A stretch of 53,731 bases of DNA, taken from Ettlia oleoabundans (lineage: Eukaryota > Chlorophyta > Chlorophyceae > Chlamydomonadales). Of the stretch, positions 1 to 12,060 are shown piece after piece. Position 1 is the first letter of the stretch, and every line of letters begins with the position of its first letter. The notes beneath the pieces were generated by a model that searched no databases, had not been told where the DNA came from, and was given only the letters and a program-made list of their open reading frames with translations. The stretch is from positions 1 to 53,731 of the forward strand of contig JAAMXP010001000.1 of NCBI GenBank assembly GCA_019693395.1, read 5' to 3'. Made by a program: the position numbers and the translations under genes.

Positions 1-900
1 CCGGTGCCCCGCCGCACAGGCAGGGCTGGTTCAAATGCATGCGAGCAGCGGTGGGGAAGGCATCTGAGGCACAAAAAGGGGGGGTACGAAAAAAGTAATA
101 CGACATAGGGTGCCTGAAATTTTTCACAATTTCCAACCACTTGTAATGCCTATAACTTACTTCAAAACCACCGCTGGTCGTATAGACCGCGCAGGTTCGA
201 ATCCTGTCGGCGCTATGATGATTATCAGGCGCCGTGCCCGAGGCAGGTCGATGGGGGCGGTTTTAAGGTCTTCACTTTTGCTGCGAGGTGCTACCGTTTA
301 TCCTCAAGTATGCCTAAACGGTGCTCAGCAGACCACCAGAGGGTTGGGTTGAAGCTGAGGGGGGGAGGGGTGACTTGAGCACTGCGGTGCCGCTGCAATT
401 CAGCAACACTGCAGAGGAGCTCAATTGAGAGCCGGCCAGAGGGCCTTGATCAAAGGGGCCCAGGTGAACGGTGCCCAGCTGGGAAGAGGGATCATGTCAA
501 CCACAACACGAGACACAAAAAGCCGGGAGAGTGAGGGTGGGCAGTAGAAAGTTTATATCTGTCTTGCTTCCCTTGTCCTTTCTATTGCCCCACACTGCAT
601 TTACCACACCCAGCTCTTGACTCTAGCGCCCCCTCTGGGGAAGTCCCCCAGGCCGTTTGGCGTTCCTGACGACCACGCAATGCTACCACCCCCGTTTATC
701 CCCCCGCCCTGGTATGCCCTGCGACATCCAGAACAATACCGACACACAACACCGCGCCCTCATGCCTGCTCTGCCAGTTGCCACCACCAAGACTGACACC
801 CAAGGAGACAGGCACCACAAAGGGCACAAAGGGACTCCGCCGCCCGCCCCTGGCGCCCCCTTCCCTTGGCACCCCCGGGCGGATTGGTGGATAATTCACA

Positions 901-1022
901 AATGAATGAATGAATGAATGAATGAATGAATGAATGAATGAATGAATGAATGAATGAATGAATGAATGAATGAATGAATGAATGAACGAACGAACGAACG
1001 AAAGAACGAACGAATGAATGAT
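901..1022. repeat. (AATG)n tetranucleotide microsatellite
   Basis: Perfect AATG repeats fill about 85 bases and then drift into AACG units before returning to AATG near the end. It is a simple tandem repeat with no spacer structure. It makes artificial His/Ser/Phe-repeat reading frames on the minus strand. Confidence 0.97.
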
Positions 1023-2108
1023 TCATACAGGTAGACTACACAGCTGTGCGCCGCTGTGCGCAGCAGCACCCCGCTGCCTCACCTAGAATGGCTTCGAGTC
1101 GCTGCTGACGTGCACGGCGGAGCCTGGGTCGGTCTGGGGCCCCTTCATCTCGCTGCCGGTGGCCTCATAGTTGGTGCCCAGTGCGTGCAGCACCTCCCCG
1201 CGTGGCCCGCGCCCAGCTCAGCAGGCAGCAAACGGCTCAAGCCGCCGGCCGTTGCGCGTGGTGTAGCGCGGCACGTGCCGGCGGGCGCAGCCACATTAGC
1301 GGGGAGCACGGGGGCCAGCACAGAGGCGTTCCCGGCCCCTGCCGCTGCTGCTGCCAATGCTTCTGTCGCCGCCGCTGTTGCCGTCGCTGCTGAAGCAGCG
1401 CTGCCAGCTGGCGTGCCGCAAGCCGGAGTCGACGCACAGCCTATGACAGGAAGCCAGCAGCAAGCCATCAACTATTGCCCGACCAGCCAGCCAGCCCATT
1501 GTAGGATGAAAGGACAGCCACAGGCTGCCCCACCTGCGGGTAGTCTGGATCGCACACCGCCACCAGCATTGATCGCACTGCACGCCCGGGGCGCAGCACG
1601 CCCAGCCACCAGCAGATGTGAGCCCAAAAGGCCTCCACAACCGCCGCCACTTCCCCTGTCAGCTCTCCATTTTGCACCTTCTCCATCATGCCATGCTCCG
1701 TGGCGATGAGCGAATTGCCGGACATATACAGGACGCAACAATGCTGTGCGATCCAGAGTAGGCAGCTCAGAACCTGCACACAGGGGCTAACAGTCGAGCG
1801 GGAGTGAGCAAATAGCAAGTAGCAGGAGCAGCCGCTGTTGTGACCCCATCTGTGACCTGTGACAAGCAAGCAGCATTGAGCTGAAGGTGGTATTGTGGGT
1901 TATGGGCGGGCATCTGCCCCAAAGGCAAAAGGGAGCAGGCAGCGCAGTGCACGGCATGGGCGCCGACCTCGGGCGTCATCTCGGGCAGGGCGTTCAATGA
2001 TCAGCTGGGCATCCAGGGAATGCCCAGCACCGTCTCTACCTCATCCAGGTGCACCGCCCCTCTTGCCACGCCTGCAATAGGGAATGTCAAACCCATGGGG
2101 CAGACAGT

Positions 2109-2204
2109 CCGACAGGCAGGCAGGCAGGCAGGCAGACAAATAGAGATAGGCACAAACGATAGGCAGGCAGGCAGATAGATGGGCAGGTAGGCAGGCAGGC
2201 AGGC
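2109..2204. repeat. CAGG/GGCA-rich imperfect tandem repeat
   Basis: Runs of CAGG units are interrupted by ATAG-type units. On the minus strand it falls just downstream of the last firm exon of the unknown gene, where an intron is expected. Confidence 0.9.
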
Positions 2205-2284
2205 TAGCCGACTCGGCGGTGAGGTGAGCAGCGGGGCGGCAGTGGTACATGCACGGCCAAGGGGCATGCAAGACCAGCACCCAC

Positions 2285-3467
2285 CTGCTCAGCTTCCCCG
2301 GCGCCTCTACCTCATTCTCGTCTGTGCCGTGCAACTCGGTGGCCACAGCCCCATCCTCGTCAAACAGCTCAAGCACCTGTTCCTCCTCCTCCTGCAGGAG
2401 AGGCCGGGCAGGCAACTTCAGCAAAGTGGAGCCACAGTAGCGAGCTACTGGCTATGACGCAAGGTGCAGGGAAGTCGGGTGCAGGTGCACGCCAGCATAG
2501 TCGACACCGCAATCAACACCAACCCAACCAACAGCCAGGGAGGTGTGTACCTCTGCTTGCGTTGTGACCAGCAGCCCCTGCGCCGCTGGCGCCAGCTCCG
2601 CTGCCGCCCTGCTGTTTGCCTGCGCAGCGCCGTTCAAGGCCGAGTGAAGGGTGCGGACCGCATTTGGCACGTTGGTAGGGAGGATGCCGGCGGACGTTAC
2701 CCTAGGCACGCTCAATCCGCCTGCCATAGCATAATGCCCACCTTAAAGCAAGACAGAACAGCGAATGCAACTGGGCTATCTAGTACTCGATCTCAAGATT
2801 TTGCTGCAGGCGGGAGCAGGCCCTCGCTCCCGGCCAGCCGCCACATGGGCAACCCCTGATTAGGTCGCTGCGCTTTCCAGGCCAGGTAGGACGGTCATGC
2901 TCACTCGCCCACACGCCCAGTCTCCCATACAGATTCCACGCTGATTGCATGTGCCACCACTGCTGCTCACCTGACGGGATTGCAGGCAGGGGCGCCATGG
3001 CGCTGCCCACCAGACACCTTGAGCTTTTGCACCCAGATCAACCCTGCAAAGCTTGATGGGTCATTGTTAATGGCTCATTGAAAAAAGCGGCAATCACGCA
3101 GATTGTTAGAGCAAACCACAGAGCTGGCAGGGATTAGTGCCAGCTTTGGTGGTGGCGGCGCTCACAAGGCAGCGGCAACAGACAAGGCAGCCTGCTGGGC
3201 AGGAGTTGAGCAGCTGCAAGCACCCAAGTTTGCCATTTGAGCCCCTGCAGGCCTTTTTCTCATGCATGGCCCATCAAGAGGCCAAGAGCCCTCCAGAATG
3301 GAGGTGGTAGGGGATAAAACCCGGGCACTCCCTCATCTTCTTACAACCAAAGCTGCCTGCATCCTGGCCGGCACTCACCAGGCCTGGGGGTTCTCGAGCA
3401 CTGACTGCTGCAGGGCCAGCTTAAATTTCTGCCACTGGAGTTCCTGTGTCATCTTGCTGCTGCACAT
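2285..3467 (-). CDS. Unknown gene, four chained exons (partial 3' end)
   Basis: I do not recognise this protein. Four minus-strand exons join with consistent phase: 3379-3467 (start MCSSKMTQELQWQK; an alternative Met lies five codons in), 3018-3043 (a 26-base microexon), 2551-2741 and 2285-2391. Each is bounded by GT and AG, with polypyrimidine or GCAG acceptors. The product so far is about 137 residues, with an Ala/Asn-rich helix-like stretch (around NAVRTLHSALNGAAQ) followed by a strongly acidic segment (EEEEQVLELFDEDG). No catalytic motif or membrane segment is visible. The 3' end is unresolved, because every way of continuing below 2285 meets a stop or a weak donor. The acidic exon looks coding in its composition. 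A transcript is needed to confirm the microexon. Confidence 0.5.
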
Positions 3468-4431
3468 CGAGTGCTGCTATACTGCTCCTACCGGTGTATG
3501 CGCCTTATAGCATGGGCATTACCGTCGTCACATTTGGGGCTGCAAAAGGACCTGTTGGATGGACATCATTAGTTTTGCAAGTTTGCACAACAGCTTTGCT
3601 GCCGACAACATGCGCCATGATGCTTCCAGCGTTGCTGAAATTATATTACTTGTATCTGCGACAGGATACCACCCATACATACAACCAGCAGCCCCTTGCA
3701 CACAGGCAACTTGCAATCGCGCTGAGCAAGGGAGGAAGAGTCCCACTGGATCGCTTCACAGGAGCATCAAGCAGGCAAGTGAACCATTGGTGGCTTACTC
3801 TCTCAATATCCTTTGTACGCCCTTCCCATGCCATGCAACGGAGGGGCATATGGGCTGGGGCCGACCCAGCACCCCGATTTGGCTGTGCCGCACAATCCGA
3901 AGAACAGCGGGCGCCGTGCGGCGCAGGCTGCTCAGCATGCCTCCAAGGCTTTTTCGCAGACCCTGAAATCGAAAACCAACAATGGTATCTCACTGGGGGG
4001 GAAATTTGAATCTGCATGATCTGCGGTGAAGAACTGCAGGAATTGCAGTTTGCATCCACCTCGGAACCTGAAGGGCACAGGCGGCGGAGGGCAGCGGTGG
4101 TGTGTGGGCTTGCTGGGCAGCGCTGCGCTGAAGAAGCCCGCCCGCAACATCCTAGATCGCCGTTTCCCACCTAAGAGCCTGCTGCCTAACTCTAAGGCAG
4201 ACAGCGTCATAAAGCCCGGAGCTTTTCCGCGGTGTGCTGCCCCTTACACGTCGTGTCGCTTCACTTCGACTTCGGAAACTCAAAGAGGTTACAACTACGA
4301 TGCGTCGAAGAACAGCGGCAAGTGGGATGCACCTCCTTCCCGTGCTGCGTGCTTCGCTCCGCTGCCATATTTGCGGTTGGAACCAGAGCCTTGTAACTTA
4401 CCCCAAACTTTGCTGGCAGTGATGATATCGT
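3468..4431. other. Intergenic region between divergent genes
   Basis: This lies between the start of the unknown minus-strand gene and the start of the glycosyltransferase gene. The frames here have no splice-consistent continuation and no recognised motif. It probably holds both promoters. No clear TATA element was assigned. Confidence 0.5.
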
Positions 4432-7296
4432 ATGGTAGCCACCACAAACGTCATGGCTGTCCGCCATGGGCTCTCAACGCCCGTCGTCATGGGAGTCTTA
4501 ACACTTTGTCTGGTTCTGTACGTGCTGCAGAACAGCAGCATATGCAGCTGTAAGCCTACATTGTGCTTGGCGCAGCGAACAAACGGCTGGATCACAGGCA
4601 GCTATGAAACTGGCAGGGAGGCGAAGCAACGCTCTGCTGGCACAACCTGCCCCACTCCCCAGGAAGTGTCGGCGTCCACCTGGGCACAAAGCTGCTATTT
4701 GGTAACCAAAGTTTGCGTGGATCGAGGTAAGAAGCAAGACAAATGAATCGTCTGCTTATGTAAAGTCACAACTGCGCACGCAATAGCCAGCTCACGTACG
4801 TCACAGCTAGGATGCAGTGGCCACAAATGCTGAATGCGGATGTTTTCCCGTGCCACAGCAACTCTCAGTTATCCTCGACAACTGCCCCAAGGGTATGTGT
4901 TCTGTTGCGCCTCAACTTTGCCAACATGCAGGCATGTTGGTGCTCTATGATGACCGCTATCAGCCAGCTCCAAATGGCGGCGGAGAGGCACCCCCCAAGT
5001 TCTTTGCAGAACGCAAGTATGGGCAGTACATCTACGTGTACCGAAATGGGGTAAACAATCAAGTCGAGTCCTGCTTGTCGCGCAGTCAGCAACTTGCATG
5101 TGTGCTGGCGTCATCCCTCCGTTGGTTGTCGCCTGCAGCCCTACCAGTAGGTGCTGGAAATTGGCTCGCTCCTGACCCTATACCCCTCATGCTCTTGTGC
5201 AGCACGGCCAGTACGGCTACCAAATGGACACCATTCGAGGCCGCGCTGCCAGCAAAAATGAGGGAGCCAGCTATCTCCGCAATCCGTCGTTTACGAATTG
5301 CACTGTTCCAATAGTATGGTACCCTTTCTGGTGGGTCTAATAGGTGCCGCATTTCACCTTGTCATGCCATATGCCCTTCCCTCGGTTTATACGAGCCTAC
5401 AGCCCAAGTTCTGCTGCCACAGCTGACTTGGCCTGTCCTGACATGCAGGATGACCAACTACGGGCATTTCTTTAGAGGCAAGCTCTTTGTTATGTTGCTG
5501 CGCCACTGCACCTACTAGTGCCGGTGCAACGCTTTGGAAGCATTCAGTTTCATTTTGTGCTTTGTAGTAGGATTCAACTATGTATTGCGATCATCCCTGC
5601 AGATAATGCTGCAAAGTTATATGGGTTCATAGAGGACACACCTTGGGCAGACAGCATTAAACTGGTGATAATGACGGCGGAGGGGTTGGCGGCCCCAAGC
5701 TTCGTTGACGCGTTGTTGCAAACGCTGTCTCCCTTGAGGGTGGAGACATGGGCAGACTTTTCAAGTCGCCTGGTGGGTTTGAACTCGTTTCACCCGTGTG
5801 TGCACCCCTTACATGTCACTCAGCTTGCATGTCATCCAGCATGTCACACACAGTTGCTGCTGTGAAGCTGGCATATACTGTCGACTGTATGTAGACCTTG
5901 CAGTGCTGCAGGGTTCTCGCTGACGAGATATCGCTGATCAACAAACCGCCAACCCCAAGCTCACTGGTTGTTTGCAGTTTCCTGGAAGTGCCTCTACCAC
6001 GCAGACGGCGTTCCCTTCCAGCACTGAGGGGAACCACCAGCGGTGTTTCGAGAGCCTGTTTGTGTGCACACATGGTGTCAACATCACACGTTGGCCACTA
6101 CATGCCTTTGGCCGCCATGTGGTGCGCAAATACAAGCATCGCTTGCCCACAGAGGCTCAAGAGCTTGCAGAAAGGCCCAGCAGTATTGCTGTTTCGCAAC
6201 CGCTGCATTCCAGAAACAGCGGGCATGGCAGCATCGACGGCCACTTGGACAAGGGTGGCAACACAGATGCTGTCAACGTCTTGAATGTTGTGTTTCAGAA
6301 ACGCCTTGGTGATACACGGCAACTGCTCAACATAGAGGAGCTTTTGAAGCATTGCAACATGTGGCAGTACCGCACGTCAGCAGGAAGGCTGCTGCGCGCC
6401 AAGTGTTGGGAGGTGAGAAGGCGCTGGCTTTGCACAGCGCCATGCACCAGTTTGTGGCCACAAGCGCTCGAACGCTCAGGTGTGTGCATATGCATGCTTG
6501 TGCATGCATGTGCATGCCACTGTATTCCAGCATTGACAATCCGTTGCTCCATGTATATTGTTAAAGCAGGTTGCAATCACCGATTTGGTAAGCGGCATGA
6601 CGGCAGCACAGTTTGCAGACGTTTTTGTTGGGATGCACGGTGCAAACCTTGCTAACGGTTGGCTGATGCGGCCAGGCAGCAGCATGATCGAAGTCCAGCC
6701 TTATGGCTTTGATGCCCATGTTCCCCACCTTCAAGACCCGCTCTTCAATGCTGAGGTCAGGCATGGCCGCCAGATGCAGCGTTTCTGCCAGCGCGACGTG
6801 CAAGACAATCCAGGACACATGGAAAATTCTGCTACCGCCAGTTTCTTGCCCACCTGGACATGTTTCTCTTGCGGACCTACACACATCTCATACATGCAGG
6901 ACAAAAACACGTCAGTGCTTTGGTGGGTGCTGATGGGTTGTGATGCGACTGCTTGGCGCCCATCACCAGCAGAAGCGGCAGGCAAAGGAGTGAACACCAG
7001 TTGGGTGAAGAACCGAAACATGGTGTTACAATGGGACGCGCTAGAAACCGCCCTGCGGGAGGTATGGTGCATTTTCCATCCAATCAATTAACAACTGCTT
7101 ATGAAGTAGCCTCAGGATGTAGTTGGGCTGACGCCAGCAGTCTTTGCCTGTACTGCAGATGTCAGAGGCTGGCGGCGACATGCAGCGGTATTGGCAGCTG
7201 TGGAAAGAGGGGAAGTGGTGGTGGCATGTTGGTGTCGACAATAGCACATATGGGGGCCATTACAAATCAAGGTGCTCACAACAATATGTATCGTAA
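4432..7296 (+). CDS. Glycosyltransferase family 61 protein, type II membrane
   Basis: Nine exons: 4432-4726, 4932-5050, 5203-5330, 5449-5477, 5603-5772, 5978-6412, 6570-6755, 6900-7061, 7159-7296, giving 553 residues. The protein has a short N-terminal tail and a hydrophobic anchor at about residues 20-36, followed by a lumenal domain. Family 61 (DUF563) signatures are NYGHFFRDN in the middle and FVGMHGANLANGWLMRPGS near the C-terminal third. The family includes xylosyl-, arabinosyl- and O-GlcNAc-transferases acting in the ER or Golgi, using nucleotide sugars. The acceptor here is unknown. Exon 4 must end at a GC donor (GAG|gcaagc); the nearest GT donor gives an in-frame stop and breaks the NYGHFFRDN block. 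An alternative Met at 4453 is possible. It is followed, tail to tail, by a sulfotransferase gene. Confidence 0.88.
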
Positions 7297-7595
7297 AGCC
7301 AACTGTATGCCTCATGCCCTTATCGATGCCCCCATACTGCCCTTGGCTCCATTTAATACATTCATCAAAAACAGAAAGGTAGAGGCTACAGCAGACGTGA
7401 TGCTGACAAAAAATGTGCCCGCTAGCCACGTCCAGGTCGGTTAACTGTGTGTTTGCACCTGATCTGAAGGATGTTGAAAGTAGCCCTGCAGAGAGCGACA
7501 ACGATGGTGTTGAGAGTATTGTTACAAAGGTATCTGCGGCCACATTTTAAACGAAGTGTATACAACACCAAAAATTGGTACTGGTCAGGGTAAGT

Positions 7596-8654
7596 TTAAT
7601 AAAGGAGTCGAACATCCTCAGCAAAAAACTTGGTGATGTGGTCATAGCAGTGAGCATTCGGGCCTTGAAAGAATTCCATTTTGTCGCAAGGGTTTTCAGT
7701 GCCGTTGCGAAGTTTGAAAAGAAGGTGGCGGTTGTGGCTGCGGCAAGGACTGGCATTAAAGTTTGCCTTCTTAGGCAACGTTACAGGCAGCTGCGGCAAG
7801 CCTGGCCGTGAATTTAGGATGCCAATCAACTCGATCAGATCGTCCTCAAAGGATTCAACGCGGCCAAGCCAGTCAAGCGCCGACCGCCCATCAGCAGTCA
7901 AGATGCAGTCAGCTTGCGGGGAGGCATGAAGATACTGGTGCTCAGCAGATTGCAAACAACAATTATTGCCAGAATGACCTACTTGTGATACACAGTAGTC
8001 CCCAAGAACAAACGGGTCGTGACAAAAGCTGCCCCAGGATACACCTGGACAGTCTGGCTTGATGAACCTAGTAAGGTACTGATACTGGCTGACTGCCCGG
8101 CGCAGCACGTTGCGCGAGAAACCAAACACAAAGTAGTCATCCCATACGTCCAGCAAGTGCCTGACTACGGACATGTCGGTGTAAATCGCCATGCGAAGGC
8201 ACCAATCCTTTGCCTTGGCACCCTGGCAATTAGAAAAATAACGGAGTAGCGTTGTACCTGCTGTCTTGGAGCACTTGACATAGATTATCTTGTACAAGTC
8301 ATTGTACATGATGGAACACCACTTAGATGGCGGTGGTGGATGTTGCCCGGCTAACCGCTGCTGTCGCCAGGCCGCAGGGAAGCAGAGCTCCTGACGCTTT
8401 CGCCCTTCGCCAAGCATTAAAAGAACCCCCAGCGGGCCGTGCTTAGGGACGCGTCCATAAAAGCGGGTCGGGGTGGAGATGCCAAGCGCCTGGGCTTTGC
8501 TGCCAAGGCTGTCGGGAGAGAGTGGTATTGACCAACCTTTCAGACCCTCACTGCTTAAGTTGGCATAGAGAAAACCGCTCGCGATGACAGCCAGTGCAAG
8601 ACCATAAGGGATCAGATCACGGCTCCTCAGTTTTGAGGTTTCGGGATACAACAT
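7596..8654 (-). CDS. Intronless carbohydrate sulfotransferase (family 2 type), type II membrane
   Basis: A single open frame of 352 residues. An N-terminal anchor lies at about residues 14-31 (LIPYGLALAVIASGFLY). The PAPS 5'-phosphosulfate loop is YVKCSKTAGTTLLRYF at about 125-140, with Lys and the GTT turn as in the Sulfotransfer_2 family. The 3'-phosphate-binding segment is FGFSRNVLRRAVSQY at about 177-191. Many cysteines suit a secreted or Golgi-lumenal domain. The inferred reaction is transfer of sulfate from PAPS to a glycan; the acceptor is unknown. It is colinear along its whole length with the three-exon gene at 12061-13637 (351 residues) but has no introns. A TGTAA hexamer-like polyadenylation motif occurs on this strand about 70 bases after the stop (7522-7526). 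Confidence 0.9.
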   Translation of the reverse strand: MLYPETSKLRSRDLIPYGLALAVIASGFLYANLSSEGLKGWSIPLSPDSLGSKAQALGISTPTRFYGRVPKHGPLGVLLMLGEGRKRQELCFPAAWRQQRLAGQHPPPPSKWCSIMYNDLYKIIYVKCSKTAGTTLLRYFSNCQGAKAKDWCLRMAIYTDMSVVRHLLDVWDDYFVFGFSRNVLRRAVSQYQYLTRFIKPDCPGVSWGSFCHDPFVLGDYCVSQVGHSGNNCCLQSAEHQYLHASPQADCILTADGRSALDWLGRVESFEDDLIELIGILNSRPGLPQLPVTLPKKANFNASPCRSHNRHLLFKLRNGTENPCDKMEFFQGPNAHCYDHITKFFAEDVRLLY

Positions 8655-9970
8655 TGCACCTGATGGGCCAAAAGGAGCTCCTGCAACATTGGTAGTTGGA
8701 GTGGCACTTCAGTTGGTCACTGAACACGTTGTAAGCAAGGCATTTGCCCGTCGCATATCATGCTGCCAAATAAGAATGTCAATGATATGTAGAAACCAGG
8801 TAGCTAGGTTGGAGCGTTGACATCACCTGTCGGTGAATGGGCAAAGCAATATGAGGGGCCCTAATCGCCGTATGCTCGTAAGCGCATGTTGCTCTCTGGC
8901 GCCCGACCAGCTATGCAAAGGGGCTTATTGGCAGGCTATTGAAGCTTGGTGGGCAAGCAGGGAGGAATATAAAGGGGAGTCCACTCACAGTGTAACATAA
9001 AAGGCTGGAAACTTGCGAAATGCGTAACTTGGTAATGCGCGGATAAAACACCTATGGGTGGTTAGTTGTTTGCACCTCGGCAGTACAAAACTCGCCCAGC
9101 CCCCCGTGTGGCACATCGCACCATCCGCACAGTCTCCAGTGGTGGTTGTTCAGCGGTGCATTCGTCTTTGCGTGGGACCCGGCGGCCTCTGTGTGAAGCG
9201 GAGCCGGTCTTGAAATGCCGAACTTCCGGGAAATAAAACTGAGGTACACTTTACAAACAACATAATATCCTCAGGCCCGAATACGTCAGATAGGCATGCA
9301 GGCGGTGTATAGCTGGCCAAAGCCATTATCCACAGGGTTCATCCCAACAGGGACTGCGCTTCCTTGTGGGCTGAGAGGATGATATCAGTGTTACTGGAAC
9401 ACCGGCTAAGATGATTTTCCCATTGTTTGCACTAGTATGCCCTGTTTGTGAGCCCCCAATGCGCTGCGCGAATTTACCCGCCCGGCATTATGCATTCATG
9501 CAGTTTATTTGGCCGCTCATCCGAGGTAGTTATAAATACGAGCACACCTAAAGGCTCAGCACTCATGTATCTGGTGACCTGTATCTAGGTGCATCGTTCT
9601 CAAAGTTAATTTCCGTTGATGTCATGGGCCTATCAGCAAGTTTGCGGCCATGTGACGTCAGATCCTATTGCGCAGCTTTTTGGTTTAATTGTGTTTGGCA
9701 GAAGTCGCGGAACGCAAACCCAGGTTCTGAATCGAATGACATGGTATTGAGATCTTGTGTGCCCAGCCCTGATGCCCTTTTCTAGGCATACTGAAACTTG
9801 CACAGCAAAACTGCATACAAGTCAGATGTGCTTAATCTCGGGTGGTTCAGAGTGTGTTGACCCAAAACCCACCGGTGTAGGCACCTGCAAATAGCACAAA
9901 CCATTTTCCATATGTTGCAGGTATTCTGGGCCCTTTTCAAGTACAGCTTGGCAAGCCAGTTATCACTATC
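8655..9970. other. Intergenic region between divergent sulfotransferase genes
   Basis: About 1.3 kb with no coding-like frame longer than 65 codons and no splice-consistent exon pair. It separates two head-to-head sulfotransferase genes and must contain both promoters. I see no repeat or RNA gene. Confidence 0.6.
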
Positions 9971-10921
9971 ATGTCGAGGACAACATTGTATGCTGTCGTT
10001 GTTGTCATAGTGTTGGTCCTCTTTTTGGCGCTATCGCAATTGCCACCATGGTCCCCACGCACAGCACTGGTAGCAGCTGGTGTTGGGCATGTCAGCTCAG
10101 CCCCGCAGCCTGTTGTGATGCTGATGATTCGCCGGACAGGCAGCAGTGTGCTAGTCGACATCCTCAACCGTCACCCGGACATCCTTTTCATGGGTGAACG
10201 CTTCAATTCCCCCAATACTTGGAAACGTGGAGCACAGGTGGAGAGCTTCTTTTCACATGGTGAATACGTTGAGAGATACGAGGCCTGGCGAGGGAAAATA
10301 GTGTGGGGTGACACCATGCCAGCCAAACAGTACGACCGCCTGCGTTGGGTGGGGCTCAAGGTCAACACCTTTGTGGCAGAGTTTGCAGCAGGCAGTTGGC
10401 ACTGGGACATGCTTTCCAGCCTCCAGCCCAAGCCAAAAGTCATCTGCTTGCGGCGACTGAGCGACGTTAAAGCCGTTATCTCTGAACGGCGTGCCTTTGC
10501 TTTGCATGCCAAGTGCAAGGCGCACAGCAAGGTAGTGGGCAGCAGTTGTAGCATTCCTACACAGTGGAACATCACTGCTAACTTGTTCCAGGCCTCACTG
10601 GCAGCCCGCCGCAACCTTTCGCAACGGCATCTGGATATCTGCCATCATGCCGCTGCCCATTACAACACCCTGTTCTTGGAATACGAGCGGCTGGTGGACG
10701 CCACAGGCCTTAGCCGATCCACAGACCGTGTGTTGGATTTCCTTGGTCTGGCTGCCGACGAGCGCCGCAGCCTGGTGGAAGGCATCAAGGATGGCAGCCT
10801 GGAGATTGCCTTTGAGAAAACCACCCCAGACGATTTGCGCATGTCTCTTGCAAATGCGGACAAACTAGTCGAAGTGGCACGCAAAATGTATGCTGACACA
10901 GCGGAACAGTTGTTTTACTGA
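9971..10921 (+). CDS. Sulfotransferase of a second type, type II membrane, intronless
   Basis: A single exon of 316 residues starting MSRTTLYAVVVV. Residues 6-22 form a strong hydrophobic anchor. The PAPS-binding 5' loop is MIRRTGSSVLVDILNRHPD at about 52-70. It has Arg-Arg-Thr-Gly-Ser-Ser where the family usually has xxRSGSS or xxKTGTT. This is followed by the typical MGERF segment. A 3'-phosphate-binding region is seen at KVICLRRLSDVKAVISER (about 156-173). The C-terminal part (LEYERLVDATGL, then FLGL) matches the usual end of Sulfotransfer_1/3 proteins. It differs from the two neighbouring family-2-type enzymes in spacing and motif sequence, so it is not a recent copy of them. It probably acts in the Golgi lumen on a carbohydrate; tyrosine or another acceptor cannot be excluded. 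Confidence 0.85.
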   Translation: MSRTTLYAVVVVIVLVLFLALSQLPPWSPRTALVAAGVGHVSSAPQPVVMLMIRRTGSSVLVDILNRHPDILFMGERFNSPNTWKRGAQVESFFSHGEYVERYEAWRGKIVWGDTMPAKQYDRLRWVGLKVNTFVAEFAAGSWHWDMLSSLQPKPKVICLRRLSDVKAVISERRAFALHAKCKAHSKVVGSSCSIPTQWNITANLFQASLAARRNLSQRHLDICHHAAAHYNTLFLEYERLVDATGLSRSTDRVLDFLGLAADERRSLVEGIKDGSLEIAFEKTTPDDLRMSLANADKLVEVARKMYADTAEQLFY

Positions 10922-12060
10922 CAGCCTTCTCACCATCTTCCTCCCGAAACCTGCTTGCACTTGTTGTTCGCGTTGGGCCCCCATCACTCCCGTTGTTTAT
11001 TCCCCCAACTTTTCTCTATTTGGCTTGCCAGCTACTATTTGCTTTCTCTTCTGTGCTATTGTATGTGAAAAGAGCTGTTTTGCTTGATGCCAGGAGAAAC
11101 AGTAAGCTGCATCAACCTGCAAATCTCGGCACAAACATTGTTGGCAAGGCATGAAAGGAGTGTTCATGCCAGACGGCTGACAGTCGTTTGCAGGGCATTG
11201 CAGGACGTGGTGGTGGCAACCCAGGTTTTGCCGTGCTGCTTCAAGCTGACAAATCAACTCAAGGAGATAGGTGTGTTTTGTGATCGTTCACAGTGGCAAC
11301 GGCAGCATTGCCAACACTGCAGCACTTTGCAGGAGCATATTTGAGTTTGATTCCCAAAGGTAAAAGCTGTGTGTAGGCATGGGTCGACTCTATTGGCATG
11401 GGTTGACTATATATATGCCTCTGTGATGGACAGATACCTAGTGGATACCCAGGGATTGATGACCCCAGCCCCAATTACACAAACATTCATTCAGTCATAT
11501 AGTTGTTGTGGCAAATTTTTGAGAATGTTGTGCCCATCCTGTTTTGCAACACCAGCTGGTCCTATCCAAGGAGCATTCTTGTGGTCGCAGGAATTGAATC
11601 AAGTATTGCATGTAACACAATGCAACAATGGGGTCGACCTTGCACAACGTATGAACACCGCCCATCTCCACATTCGCATCTCCACACTCGAACGACCCCT
11701 TATAAACCATCTGCCCACTGCCGTCACCCTGGCCCCACCTGGGCGACGCTTTGCAGCACAGCACGTGCTCACCTGCTGCCATTCAGCAAATTAATAAGGC
11801 CGCATGGCACTGCCTTAATCACCTCAGATTTCTCCTCAAGCACATGGGAAGTGGGCAAGTGCACCATTGCTTCCAAGAAGCTCTAAACCCATGCTTTGAA
11901 ATGTCCAACATCCAGCAAACAACAACCTGAGTAAGTGCAGCACAACTGAGTCTAATTGTTTTGAATGCATGACCTATTATATATGTTGTATAGGCTTGAC
12001 AAATATAATTGATGCATTCAGGCAGAAACGAGCATGACAGGAGGCTATCAAGTGCCACGA
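10922..12060. other. Intergenic region between convergent sulfotransferase genes
   Basis: Contains the 3' flanks of the plus-strand gene ending at 10921 and the minus-strand gene ending at 12061. The short frames here lack motifs and splice continuity. Nothing else is recognised. Confidence 0.6.

Larger units (their letters stand above)
1..2284. other. Left-end region without a firm gene
   Basis: No gene model could be completed here. On the minus strand, 2001-2080 (reading GAVHLDEVETVLGIPWMP) and 1468-1790 (preceded by a good acceptor, containing ATEHGMMEKVQNGEL) look protein-like. They may be 3' exons of the unknown minus-strand gene at 2285-3467, but no phase-consistent chain joins them. 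Most of 1050-1480 is alanine-rich in one minus frame and could equally be biased noise. The rest is low-complexity or featureless. Confidence 0.3.

Noticed and set aside
191..215. T-arm-like sequence (5-bp stem around TTCGAAT) followed by a possible acceptor 3' strand
   Set aside because: No matching 5' acceptor strand, D-arm or anticodon arm lies upstream, even allowing an intron. At most it is a tRNA fragment or chance.
901..1022. Regular repeat that might suggest a CRISPR-like or protein-repeat array
   Set aside because: It is a plain AATG microsatellite without spacers, and the host is a eukaryote.
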